From Arenibacter algicola (GTDB lineage: Bacteria; Bacteroidota; Bacteroidia; Flavobacteriales; Flavobacteriaceae), in assembly GCF_018860365.1 (NCBI RefSeq), contig NZ_JAHKPO010000003.1, positions 1,054,001 to 1,118,000 of the forward strand: a DNA stretch of 64,000 nt, given 5' to 3'. Shown here piece by piece: positions 19,665 to 27,423 of this stretch. Made by a program: the position numbers and the translations under genes. The notes beneath the pieces were generated by a model, which saw only the letters and a list, made by a program, of their open reading frames with translations, did no database searches and had not been told where the DNA came from. The stretch's first letter is position 1. Every line of letters starts with the position of its first letter.

Positions 19665-19879
19665 TCTTCAGCTGTTGTCGTTTTTACTTGGAAAGTGAGT
19701 TCCAAACCTAGTGCATTGCCCAGTTTGTTTAATGTTTCTGCAGTAGGGTTGCCTTTACCACTTTCAAATTGTTTAAGGGTACGAAGTCCTACGCCTGATA
19801 GGTCTGCCAATGTTTCTTGGGTAACCTGTAGCATTTCTCTTCGCTCCTTTATACTACGTATTAAACTTTTAAAGTGCAT
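19661..19879 (-). CDS. hipB: HipB-like XRE-family transcriptional regulator
   Basis: A 72-residue helix-turn-helix protein from the ATG at 19879 (MHFKSLIRSIKERRE); an upstream in-frame ATG at 19933 would run into the operator. The HTH is VTQETLADLSGVGLRTLKQFESG, followed by NPTAETLNKLGNALGLELTF, the usual HipB continuation that forms the dimer strand. It heads the three-gene operon and very probably represses it through the two AGTGC-N8-GCACT sites just upstream, with autoregulation strengthened by the other two proteins, as in the family. Confidence 0.9.
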   Translation of the reverse strand: MHFKSLIRSIKERREMLQVTQETLADLSGVGLRTLKQFESGKGNPTAETLNKLGNALGLELTFQVKTTTAEE

Positions 19880-19934
19880 TATATGGCTCTTTTGTAGGCT
19901 AAAGTAAATATTTATCATGAATAAACATAGCAAA

Positions 19935-19952
19935 AGTGCGTTTTATTGCACT
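19935..19952. promoter_or_regulatory. HipB operator, proximal copy
   Basis: AGTGC (19935-19939), eight bases (GTTTTATT), GCACT (19948-19952). It lies 56 bases upstream of the hipB start. The N8 spacing is the same as in E. coli hip operators (TATCC-N8-GGATA), and an equivalent site lies 60 bases further upstream. Confidence 0.7.
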
Positions 19953-19990
19953 AATCGACTTTTTTTTAATACATTTAACTCTATTTGATA

Positions 19991-20016
19991 AAATAGTGCG
20001 TTATAGTGCACTATTT
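19991..20016. promoter_or_regulatory. HipB operator, distal copy
   Basis: AAATAGTGC (19991-19999), eight bases, GCACTATTT (20008-20016), a perfect nine-base inverted repeat containing the same AGTGC-N8-GCACT core as the proximal site. The core centres are exactly 60 bases apart, allowing cooperative or looped binding on one face of the helix. Confidence 0.7.
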
Positions 20017-20149
20017 AAATCAAATTTTTCTTCGGGTTAAATACATCTATGATTTTCCTTATTCCACTGGTGTATTTGTAAACACTGATTTTTTGAGTTT
20101 TTTTCCTCCATCCCCCAAATCCTTTAGATTAGCTTAATTAGATATATAA

Positions 20150-20329
20150 GCTAAAAAGGATAATGATGATGTTGAAAAGAGGAGGGATGACAGCAAAAAA
20201 TATATATCCATCGCCAAAACTTCCAAGGCTACGGCCACCCGTGATTTACAGGATATGGTTGAAAAACAATGCTTACATCCTGTAGGTACTGGACGGGGTG
20301 TACATTATAATTTGAATTTAATATTTTGA
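20150..20329 (+). pseudogene. C-terminal relic of a Fic/DUF4172-family gene
   Basis: Translation in this frame gives 59 residues with no start codon at the left edge, ending KYISIAKTSKATATRDLQDM..GTGRGVHYNLNL then TGA at 20327. The pattern K-Y-x-x-x-(T/A)-K-x-S-x-A-T-A-x-R-D-L-x-D-[LM]-V-E-K followed by a Gly-Arg-Gly turn is the winged-helix tail commonly found after the catalytic domain of Fic proteins. An in-frame TAA at 20147 closes it off and the Fic catalytic motif is absent, so this is a remnant. It sits directly beyond the hipBST operators, suggesting a former toxin/defence island. Confidence 0.6.
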
Positions 20330-20377
20330 ACAGGAGATTTACTTACCGATTTATAAGTAAAAAATTGTGATAGTTGG

Positions 20378-20971
20378 TTATTTTGCCAATCCTTTAATTT
20401 CGCCACCGAAGATGAGGAACATTATCATCTCATATTTCTTTCCTAGTTTTTCTCTAAGGATTCCAAAAGCCTTGGTAATTTGGGCTTCTACTGTTTTTAT
20501 AGAGACGTTTAGATGTTCCGATATTTCAATGTTGGTTAGGCCTTCTTTTTTACTTAGGATAAATATTCTCTGGCATTTTGGGGGAAGATTTTGGATTTCC
20601 TTGTTTACGATCGTAATCATTCTTTCTATAATGTTCTCGTCTATTTCCTCTACGACCTCACCTAGCGACTCTATATATTTTTGTTGTAATAACATCATCG
20701 CTTTATTTTTTTGATAATTGTTTATAAACTCATTGTAAACAGCTTTGTACAGAAAACTTTGAATGGAAAATTGTTTTTTTAATTTTTTTCTAGATTTCCA
20801 AGTTTTCAAGAATACGTTTTGCACTATGTCCTGAGCTTGGGCCTGATCGTGGACCAAGGTTAAGGCATAGGCATTTAATCTTCTATGATAGGTGTCCAAA
20901 AGAAACATATACGCTTTCTCATTCCCAATTATGAGGTTTTCTACCAGAGCATCATTATCGTTAAAATTCAT
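20378..20971 (-). CDS. ECF RNA polymerase sigma factor, FecI/SusCD-associated type (module 2)
   Basis: A 197-residue ECF sigma factor, paralogue of the one at 4803-5399. Sigma-2 is AQDIVQNVFLKTWKSRKKL and sigma-4 is LTNIEISEHLNVSIKTVEAQITKAFG, followed by the same GKKYEMIMFL tail ending in the shared phenylalanine-glycine. It is divergent from its fecR, with 118 bases between start codons, exactly the arrangement of module 1. Differences in the sigma-4 helix-turn-helix between the paralogues are few (for example EGQ versus EAQ), so the two factors may recognise each other's promoters. Confidence 0.92.
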   Translation of the reverse strand: MNFNDNDALVENLIIGNEKAYMFLLDTYHRRLNAYALTLVHDQAQAQDIVQNVFLKTWKSRKKLKKQFSIQSFLYKAVYNEFINNYQKNKAMMLLQQKYIESLGEVVEEIDENIIERMITIVNKEIQNLPPKCQRIFILSKKEGLTNIEISEHLNVSIKTVEAQITKAFGILREKLGKKYEMIMFLIFGGEIKGLAK

Positions 20972-21037
20972 AAAAAGATGTTTTTATCTCAATATTAGGC
21001 TAATTATAATGTGAATATATAAAAATATTTAATGAAA

Positions 21038-21067
21038 AAGTTAGGGTATAGTAATTCTGTCTTGTAT
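21038..21067 (+). promoter_or_regulatory. Candidate ECF sigma promoter upstream of fecR (module 2)
   Basis: AGGGT (21043-21047), 16 bases, GTAT (21064-21067, preceded by T), ending 22 bases before the fecR start. It is preceded by GAAAAAGTT, similar to the AAAAAAGTA of module 1. Spacing and position match module 1, while the rest of the intergenic DNA differs considerably. Confidence 0.5.
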
Positions 21068-21089
21068 TATATAAAAGAATGGTTTAAAA

Positions 21090-22250
21090 ATGATTTCCAA
21101 AGAAATAGAAAATCTAATTGTTAAGTATTTATCCCAAGCTGCAAGCGCCGAGGATTTGGATGTTCTTAATAATTGGATTGCAGATGACAAAAATCATCAG
21201 GTCTATAAGGACTTTATTAAAACTCATTTTGCAATTACTTTGGCAATGAATGATTCAGATATAAATAAAATTAAGGAAGAACTTAGGAAGGAGATAAGGA
21301 AAGGAAAGAAGCAATACTATAGTCGAAGATTACTATCTGTAATGAAATATGCGGCTATTGCTATTTTTTTTATTGGAGTTGGAATCATTTGGCAACAGGG
21401 TGTTTTTGATAAAACCCAGAATGCAGTAATTGTTCCAAGAACTGATGCAATTACACTTGAATTGGAAAATGGGGATATTGAAATTATAACAGAAGCTGGA
21501 ACTGCCCAGGTTCAGGATTCCAATGGAAAGGTGGTTGGAGTGCGGCAAGGTAATAAACTTGTTTACGACCAGAGTGAAGAATTGAAATTGGTTTATAATA
21601 CATTGACAGTTCCAAATGGCAAACAATTTAATATTGTCCTTTCAGATGGTAGTAATGTGCACTTAAATTCAGGAAGTTCAATTAAGTACCCAATTAATTT
21701 TTTAAAAGGGCAAAGGCGTCAAGTGTTTTTAACAGGTGAAGCATTCTTTGAAGTTGCCCATGACCAGGAAAATGCTTTCATTGTTAATGCTCAAGATTTG
21801 GATATACAGGTATATGGGACAAAATTTAATGTTTCCAACTATCCAGAAGACAGGGATACTGAAGTGGTTTTGGTGGAGGGTTCTGTTGGCCTTAGGGAAT
21901 CCAGTTTGGAAAACGGCAACAAGGCTGAGGTTTATCTTAAGCCTGGTTACATGGGTGTCTATAATAAGTCCGACAATAATATTTCTCAAGAAGAGGTGAA
22001 CACCTCAATATACACTTCTTGGATGAATGGAAATTTAGTTTTTAGAAATAGTTCCTTTGAAAATATTATTCAAAAATTACAAAGACATTATAATGTGGTA
22101 ATAATAAATAACAATGAAAAATTGGCAAACGAGACTTTTAATGCCACTATTGAAACGCAGCATGAGACCATTGAACAGGTATTTAATTATTTTAATAAAG
22201 TCTATCAAATCGAGTATAAAATAATAGAGAATAAAATCATCATCCATTAA
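21090..22250 (+). CDS. FecR-family anti-sigma factor / periplasmic signal relay (module 2)
   Basis: A 386-residue paralogue of the FecR at 5511-6677. The N-terminal cytoplasmic anti-sigma part is followed by one membrane helix (about residues 84-102, YAAIAIFFIGVGIIW). The periplasmic FecR domain has NGKQFNIVLSDGSNVHLNSGSSIKYP, VFLTGEAFFEVAHD and YGTKFNVSNYPED. The C-terminal DUF4974-like part is FENIIQKLQRHYNVVII. It is expected to hold the divergent sigma factor until the STN domain of the downstream SusC signals substrate binding. susC begins 172 bases downstream. Confidence 0.93.
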   Translation: MISKEIENLIVKYLSQAASAEDLDVLNNWIADDKNHQVYKDFIKTHFAITLAMNDSDINKIKEELRKEIRKGKKQYYSRRLLSVMKYAAIAIFFIGVGIIWQQGVFDKTQNAVIVPRTDAITLELENGDIEIITEAGTAQVQDSNGKVVGVRQGNKLVYDQSEELKLVYNTLTVPNGKQFNIVLSDGSNVHLNSGSSIKYPINFLKGQRRQVFLTGEAFFEVAHDQENAFIVNAQDLDIQVYGTKFNVSNYPEDRDTEVVLVEGSVGLRESSLENGNKAEVYLKPGYMGVYNKSDNNISQEEVNTSIYTSWMNGNLVFRNSSFENIIQKLQRHYNVVIINNNEKLANETFNATIETQHETIEQVFNYFNKVYQIEYKIIENKIIIH

Positions 22251-22339
22251 ACCAAAACAGAATATGCCTATGAAATAAATTAAGTAAGTAAATTCAATCA
22301 CTTGACATATTCTGATTTTATATAAAATCAGAAAAAAAA

Positions 22340-22365
22340 TCGGAAAATGCTGTAACATTTCCCGA
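22340..22365. promoter_or_regulatory. Conserved leader hairpin between fecR and susC (module 2)
   Basis: TCGGAAAATG (22340-22349), loop CTGTAA, CATTTCCCGA (22356-22365). The arms are identical to those at 6768-6793; only the loop differs. Eight A precede it, so on the minus strand it is a hairpin followed by eight T, an intrinsic-terminator layout. On that strand a TAATTTTG box (TAnnTTTG consensus; plus-strand 22416-22423) lies just before it and could start an antisense transcript of roughly 80 bases that covers the susC start region. No matching -33 box was found, so this remains a hypothesis. Confidence 0.55.
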
Positions 22366-22422
22366 TTTCGTAAAGTGATTACAATTTTTAAAAAGTATAA
22401 CCACCAGTAAACATTCAAAATT

Positions 22423-25400
22423 ATGAAAAAACCACCAAAGTCTGGGGTAATTATCCCATGGCGTTTAAAATTTGATTTAAAAATGAAGTTGTCACTTCTT
22501 TTTTTAATAACCGTCTCCTTTGTAATGCAGGCCAATTCCTCCTATTCCCAGAAAACCAAAATATCCTTGGATTTTGGGAATGCCACTATGGAAGAGGTCA
22601 TTGATGAAATAGAGGCCAATACCGAATTCAAGTTTATTTTTAGTACAAAGACAGTGGACTTAAAGCGCAAGGTGTCCATTAGGGTAAAAAAGGTTCCTAT
22701 TAAACGGGTTTTAGATATCCTTTTTAGCAAGGAGGGTATTGGTTATGAAGTTGATGATCGTAAAATATTACTTACTAGGTCTAAAATGAAAGCTTCGGTA
22801 ATGGAGGTTGAAAGTGCAGTGATTTCTGACTTACCTCAAATTTTAGTATCTGGTACAATCAGTGATCAAAATGGTGCTCCACTACCAGGGGCCAATATAT
22901 TGGAAAAAGGTACTACAAATGGTACCCAGGCAGATTTTGATGGAAATTTTTCTATTTCTGTAGAAGACGAGAATACTGTTTTAGAAGTTTCCTATATTGG
23001 TTTTGCGGCCAAAGAGATAATTGTAAATGGTGAAACTTCACTGAACATAGTTTTGCAGGAAAGCGCCGAAGGTCTAGATGAAGTGGTCATTACTTCCTTT
23101 GGTATTCGCAAATCTAAGAAATCTGTAGTTTACGCTACTCAGGAAGTGGGCGGTGACGATCTTGCACAAGTTGGAAATCCCAATGTTTTGAATGGGCTTC
23201 AGGGTAAAGTTGCTGGAGTTTCGGTAAACCTTAGTAGCGGTATGCCAGGAAGGTCACCATCAATAAAAATAAGGGGGAGTAGATCACTTACAGGGAACAA
23301 TCAGCCACTTTTTGTGATAGATGGAGCTCCAATAACTGGAAATATACAAGATATTAATCCAAGTAATATTGAATCTATTAACGTACTTAAGGGGCCTGCT
23401 GCATCCGCATTATACGGTCTTAGGGCATCAAACGGTGTAGTATTAATTTCCACTAAAAGTGGAAAATCACTGGATGGCAAGCCTACAGTAAATTTGGAAA
23501 CCTATTATAGTGTAGATGATGTTGCATTTTTACCAGATTTACAGACAGAGTTTGGCCAAGGTGCAAATGGTGTTCTTAATGTCAATGGTCCATTCGCTTG
23601 GGGACCTAGAATTACTGAAATTGGAACCTACACGAATAATAGGGGAGAACAAGAGGAGGCAAGGTCTTATGATAATGACAAGGCTTTCTATAAATCTGGA
23701 AGTACTTCCAATACTAATTTGTCAATATCTAATGTTGGGACTATTGGGAGTTATTCATTAGGGTTAGGTCATAATTCTCAGGAAGGAATTATACCTGGAA
23801 CAGATCTGGGTAGAACAAACTTAAACTTCAATGGGAAACTTAATATATCCGAAGCCTTAAGTGCTACAGTTTCCTTCAATTATTCCGATTTACAGTATAG
23901 TGATTTTCCTGATTTAACGGGTAATAACAACTATTTCAGAAGCTTAACTGATACTCCACCCTCCTATAATTTGGCAGGAAGTCCCATCGCCCTTGAAAAT
24001 GACCCATACTTTCAACAATATTTCAGAAGTGGTCAAAATAATCCTTATTGGGTGGTTAAGAATAATTATAGAAATACGGAAAGGCCTAGAACTCTTGGGA
24101 ATATATTGTTTGACTATAAAATTTCGGAAAACCTCTCTATTAATTATCGATTTGGAGTTGATAATTTTTCCTCACGAACAGAAGATTTTAGGGAATTGGG
24201 AACCGGTCAGGCCGGCCGTACAAATCCACCAAGTGGAGGGGCAATATCCATTTTAAATCAAAAGGAAAATCAAATTAATTCAAATTTATTTCTGACCTAT
24301 AATAAGGAATTAGGTAAAGATTTCTTACTGGACTTGGTGGTTGGTAATGAAGTTTTTGATGAGAAAAGGAACTATGAAACATCAGGTGGGTCAAATTTTG
24401 TTACTGGCGGATGGGCAAATTTAGCCAATGCTACTATAATTACAGGCTCGAATTTTGAAAGCAGACAAAGGATAGTTGGTTTCTATGGCAATATGAATTT
24501 GGGATGGCAGGATATGATATTTCTTAATGCTTCTGGTAGGAATGATTATGTATCAAACATGCCAGTAGACAATAGATCTTTCTTTTATCCTTCTGTTGGA
24601 ACTAGTTTTATATTAACAAATATAATTCCAAATCTGGAAGAGGTTATTTCCTTTGCTAAAATTAGAGCTACCTGGGCCGAGGTTGGGCAAGCAGGACCGT
24701 TGTTTGTAAACGGAACAGGTTTTGTTGCAAATAATCCAGGAGGATTCAATTTTCCGTACAATGGGATTGCATCGTTTTCACAACAAACCACTCGAATAAA
24801 TCCAAATTTGGGGCCTGAGAATACGAAGTCCTATGAATTAGGATTTGATTTCCGTTTTTTCAATGATAGGCTCTCTATTGATTATACTTATTTTAACAGT
24901 ATTTCAGAAGGACAGATTTTTGCGGTTCCCTTGCCTTTGTCCACCGGAGCACAAAATGAAATTAGAAATGCTGGAGAAATTTCTTCAAAAGGCCATGAAG
25001 TGATATTGAGTTTGATCCCTATAAGATCACCTTCTTTTTCCTGGAATTTGACTACAAACTTCAACGCATTTAGCAATAAGGTGGTTAGTTTGGCCGAAGG
25101 GGTTGAAAGGATTGATATAAATAGCGGGATAATTGTTGCCGAAGAGGGTTTTGATTACCCGTCCATTGCCGGCCTTTCTTATGCTAAGGACCCTGCTTCT
25201 GGGCAACCAGTAATACAGAGCGATTCCAATTCAGCTGGATATGGTTTTCCAATTATGGATAACGAAAGAAAAATCATAGGATCGGCCTTGCCGGATTTTG
25301 AAATGAACTTCATTAATAATTTTACCTATAAAGATTTGTCCTTGTCGTTTCAGATCGATTGGCGATCTGGTGGGCAGATATTTTCTCAATCCTTCGTAGA

Positions 25401-25836
25401 AACTAGATGGAGGGGTCTTGCAGGTGTTACAATGGATAGAGAGAAGGATGATATAATTCCAGGAGTAAAGGGTACACTTGTTAATGGCAGTCCTGAGGTC
25501 AATGGCGTAAATGACATTATTATAAAAAAGGATTATTCATATTACAATAGTATAGGTGCATTTAATCCTACTGAGCAGTCCTTGCAAGATGCATCATTTG
25601 TTCGGTTACGAGAAATAACTTTAAACTATGACCTTCCTGAAAAAGTATTGGGTAATTCGTTTGTTAAATCGGCATCTGTCTATGTTTCAGGAAGAAATCT
25701 TTTTCTCCTAACCGACTCATTTACCGACCCTGAAGTTAATTTTACCGATGGTAGAAGTGGAAATACGGCAGGTTTGGAATGGTCTCAGATACCACAGACA
25801 AAGAGTATAGGAGTTGGAGCAAGAATTAAGTTTTAA
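22423..25836 (+). CDS. SusC/RagA-type TonB-dependent transporter with STN signalling domain (module 2)
   Basis: A 1137-residue outer-membrane transporter. An extended signal peptide ends near SSYSQ (residue 43). The STN domain covers about 44-115, the carboxypeptidase-regulatory-like domain about 146-225 (VSGTISDQNGAPLPGANI), and the plug begins at DEVVITSFGIRKSKKSVVYATQEV and includes VIDGAPITG and GLRASNGVVLISTKSG. The beta-barrel ends ...ARIKF. The barrel is clearly different from the module 1 SusC, and its plug start resembles SusC subfamilies paired with SusD-like_2 proteins. SusD follows after 11 bases. The accompanying flavoenzymes rather than hydrolases leave the substrate open. Confidence 0.95.
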   Translation: MKKPPKSGVIIPWRLKFDLKMKLSLLFLITVSFVMQANSSYSQKTKISLDFGNATMEEVIDEIEANTEFKFIFSTKTVDLKRKVSIRVKKVPIKRVLDILFSKEGIGYEVDDRKILLTRSKMKASVMEVESAVISDLPQILVSGTISDQNGAPLPGANILEKGTTNGTQADFDGNFSISVEDENTVLEVSYIGFAAKEIIVNGETSLNIVLQESAEGLDEVVITSFGIRKSKKSVVYATQEVGGDDLAQVGNPNVLNGLQGKVAGVSVNLSSGMPGRSPSIKIRGSRSLTGNNQPLFVIDGAPITGNIQDINPSNIESINVLKGPAASALYGLRASNGVVLISTKSGKSLDGKPTVNLETYYSVDDVAFLPDLQTEFGQGANGVLNVNGPFAWGPRITEIGTYTNNRGEQEEARSYDNDKAFYKSGSTSNTNLSISNVGTIGSYSLGLGHNSQEGIIPGTDLGRTNLNFNGKLNISEALSATVSFNYSDLQYSDFPDLTGNNNYFRSLTDTPPSYNLAGSPIALENDPYFQQYFRSGQNNPYWVVKNNYRNTERPRTLGNILFDYKISENLSINYRFGVDNFSSRTEDFRELGTGQAGRTNPPSGGAISILNQKENQINSNLFLTYNKELGKDFLLDLVVGNEVFDEKRNYETSGGSNFVTGGWANLANATIITGSNFESRQRIVGFYGNMNLGWQDMIFLNASGRNDYVSNMPVDNRSFFYPSVGTSFILTNIIPNLEEVISFAKIRATWAEVGQAGPLFVNGTGFVANNPGGFNFPYNGIASFSQQTTRINPNLGPENTKSYELGFDFRFFNDRLSIDYTYFNSISEGQIFAVPLPLSTGAQNEIRNAGEISSKGHEVILSLIPIRSPSFSWNLTTNFNAFSNKVVSLAEGVERIDINSGIIVAEEGFDYPSIAGLSYAKDPASGQPVIQSDSNSAGYGFPIMDNERKIIGSALPDFEMNFINNFTYKDLSLSFQIDWRSGGQIFSQSFVETRWRGLAGVTMDREKDDIIPGVKGTLVNGSPEVNGVNDIIIKKDYSYYNSIGAFNPTEQSLQDASFVRLREITLNYDLPEKVLGNSFVKSASVYVSGRNLFLLTDSFTDPEVNFTDGRSGNTAGLEWSQIPQTKSIGVGARIKF

Positions 25837-25847
25837 TTTAAGAAATC

Positions 25848-27287
25848 ATGAAAAAAATAATATATATCACTTTAGCAGTATTTTTGGTGGGAGTGTCTTT
25901 CTCTTGTAGTGAAGATACACTTACCGAGATCGATACCAATCCGAATATCGTTAATGACGCACCTTTAAATTCCTTGTTGCCACAATTAATCATTGCCTAT
26001 AGCAATGAAATTGTTGGTGCCGCAGCAGCTGTTCAGGCTGGTTCCATTTCCGAGCAAACTAGCGGGGTATTGGGGTTTAATTCGTACACTGATTTGGAAG
26101 GAGCAAGTGCTCAAGCATGGGAAAATGGCTATTTAATGTTAAATGACCTTGAATTTATGAGAAACAAGGCGATGCAAAGCGAAGCCTGGACATATGCTGG
26201 GATAGCAGAAGTATTGAAAGCCTTTACTTTAACAACTCTGATCGATTTATATGGAGATATTCCTTATTACGAGGCGCTGCAATCGGAAATAAGAAATCCC
26301 AAATTTGATGCCCATGAAACACTTTATGCTGAGATACATTCAATTCTTGACAATGCAATCAGTAATCTTGGGAAAGTTGATACTGCCATGCCTTCACAAG
26401 ATGATTTAGTTTTTAATGGTGATCAACAATTGTGGATGAAAACAGCTTATGGCCTCAAGGCTAGATTATATAATAAATTGAGCAAACTTGATAGTCCAGG
26501 ATCTGCCCAAAATGCACTTACTGCCATCACTAATTCCCTTACCAATAGCGAGGAAAATTTTTCAATAAAAATTTATAATAGTTCGTTGGAAAATGGAAAT
26601 CCTTATTCTGTGGCGCAGAATGGTCAGCCTCGATCAGCAGTAGGCAAAATTTTTGATGTAATGTTATCGTTTACCCCAAATACTGTTATTGAAGAAGATC
26701 CAAGGGCGGTTCCTTGGTTCTCCACTATCAATGGCAATCGCATTCCCGCACCTAGTGGAACGGCTGAGGCCGATTTTGGTGAACCCCGTTTAGACGGTGC
26801 TATTTATTCCAAACCTTTGTTTTTGAAATATATGGCAGCACCATTGCCAATCCTTACCTATAATGAGCTATTGTTTATTCAAGCCGAAGCTAATTTCCGA
26901 TTGGGTAATACTTTGGAAGCTTATAATGCATATCAGGATGCTGTTCAATTGGCATTAGAGGAATCGGCGGATTTTAGTCCTGATGTTCAAATTGATCCTG
27001 CCGATATTGCGAACTATCTAAGTTTTCCTGGGGTTTCTCCTGGGGAAGGTAGCCTGACATTGGAAAATATAATATCTCAGAAGTATATATACTTGTTCAA
27101 GTTTCAATGGATAGAGGCATACAATGAAACTAGAAAATTCGATTTCTTCATGGCAACTAACCCAGAAGGCAGGGCAAATAGGATGTTATATCCGGTTTCA
27201 GAAGTTACTCGAAATCTCAATACGCCGTCCGATGTTAACTTTTCTACAATTTTTGACAGTAGTACAAAGTTGATTTGGGCCAATTAA
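25848..27287 (+). CDS. SusD-family surface lipoprotein, SusD-like_2 type (module 2)
   Basis: A 479-residue lipoprotein with acylation site Cys20 (VSFSC/SE). The architecture is that of the SusD-like_2 subgroup: DTNPN near the start, AWENGYLMLNDLEFM, ALTTLIDLYGDIPY-like motif (here LTTLIDLYGDIPYYEA), WMKTAYGLKARLYNKLS, and LPILTYNELLFIQAEANFRLG near the C-terminus followed by FQWIEAYNETRKFDF. This differs from the module 1 SusD, showing that the two modules have exchanged or diverged in their binding protein even though the regulation is shared. It is coupled to susC and ends 25 bases before a strong terminator hairpin. Confidence 0.92.
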   Translation: MKKIIYITLAVFLVGVSFSCSEDTLTEIDTNPNIVNDAPLNSLLPQLIIAYSNEIVGAAAAVQAGSISEQTSGVLGFNSYTDLEGASAQAWENGYLMLNDLEFMRNKAMQSEAWTYAGIAEVLKAFTLTTLIDLYGDIPYYEALQSEIRNPKFDAHETLYAEIHSILDNAISNLGKVDTAMPSQDDLVFNGDQQLWMKTAYGLKARLYNKLSKLDSPGSAQNALTAITNSLTNSEENFSIKIYNSSLENGNPYSVAQNGQPRSAVGKIFDVMLSFTPNTVIEEDPRAVPWFSTINGNRIPAPSGTAEADFGEPRLDGAIYSKPLFLKYMAAPLPILTYNELLFIQAEANFRLGNTLEAYNAYQDAVQLALEESADFSPDVQIDPADIANYLSFPGVSPGEGSLTLENIISQKYIYLFKFQWIEAYNETRKFDFFMATNPEGRANRMLYPVSEVTRNLNTPSDVNFSTIFDSSTKLIWAN

Positions 27288-27311
27288 GATTGTCTACTAG
27301 TCCGGTTAATG

Positions 27312-27345
27312 AAAGGGGGTTAAAAACTTTATATCCCCCCTTTTA
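27312..27345 (+). terminator. Intrinsic terminator after susD (module 2)
   Basis: AAAGGGGG (27312-27319) pairs with CCCCCTTT (27336-27343) around a 16-base loop and continues into TT. It should separate susCD transcription partly from the flavoenzyme genes. Confidence 0.75.
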
Positions 27346-27423
27346 TTACCTCTAACGTAGATGAAAACTAAGGCAAGTGTTTGAAATAGCATTGCCGCTT
27401 ATAAAATTTATAATTATTTATAA

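Noticed and set aside
22077-22535. Minus-strand open frame across the fecR-susC junction (module 2)
   Set aside because: Overlaps the conserved hairpin and both coding ends and is rich in Ile/Phe/Tyr as expected from AT-rich DNA; no homologous frame at the module 1 hairpin.
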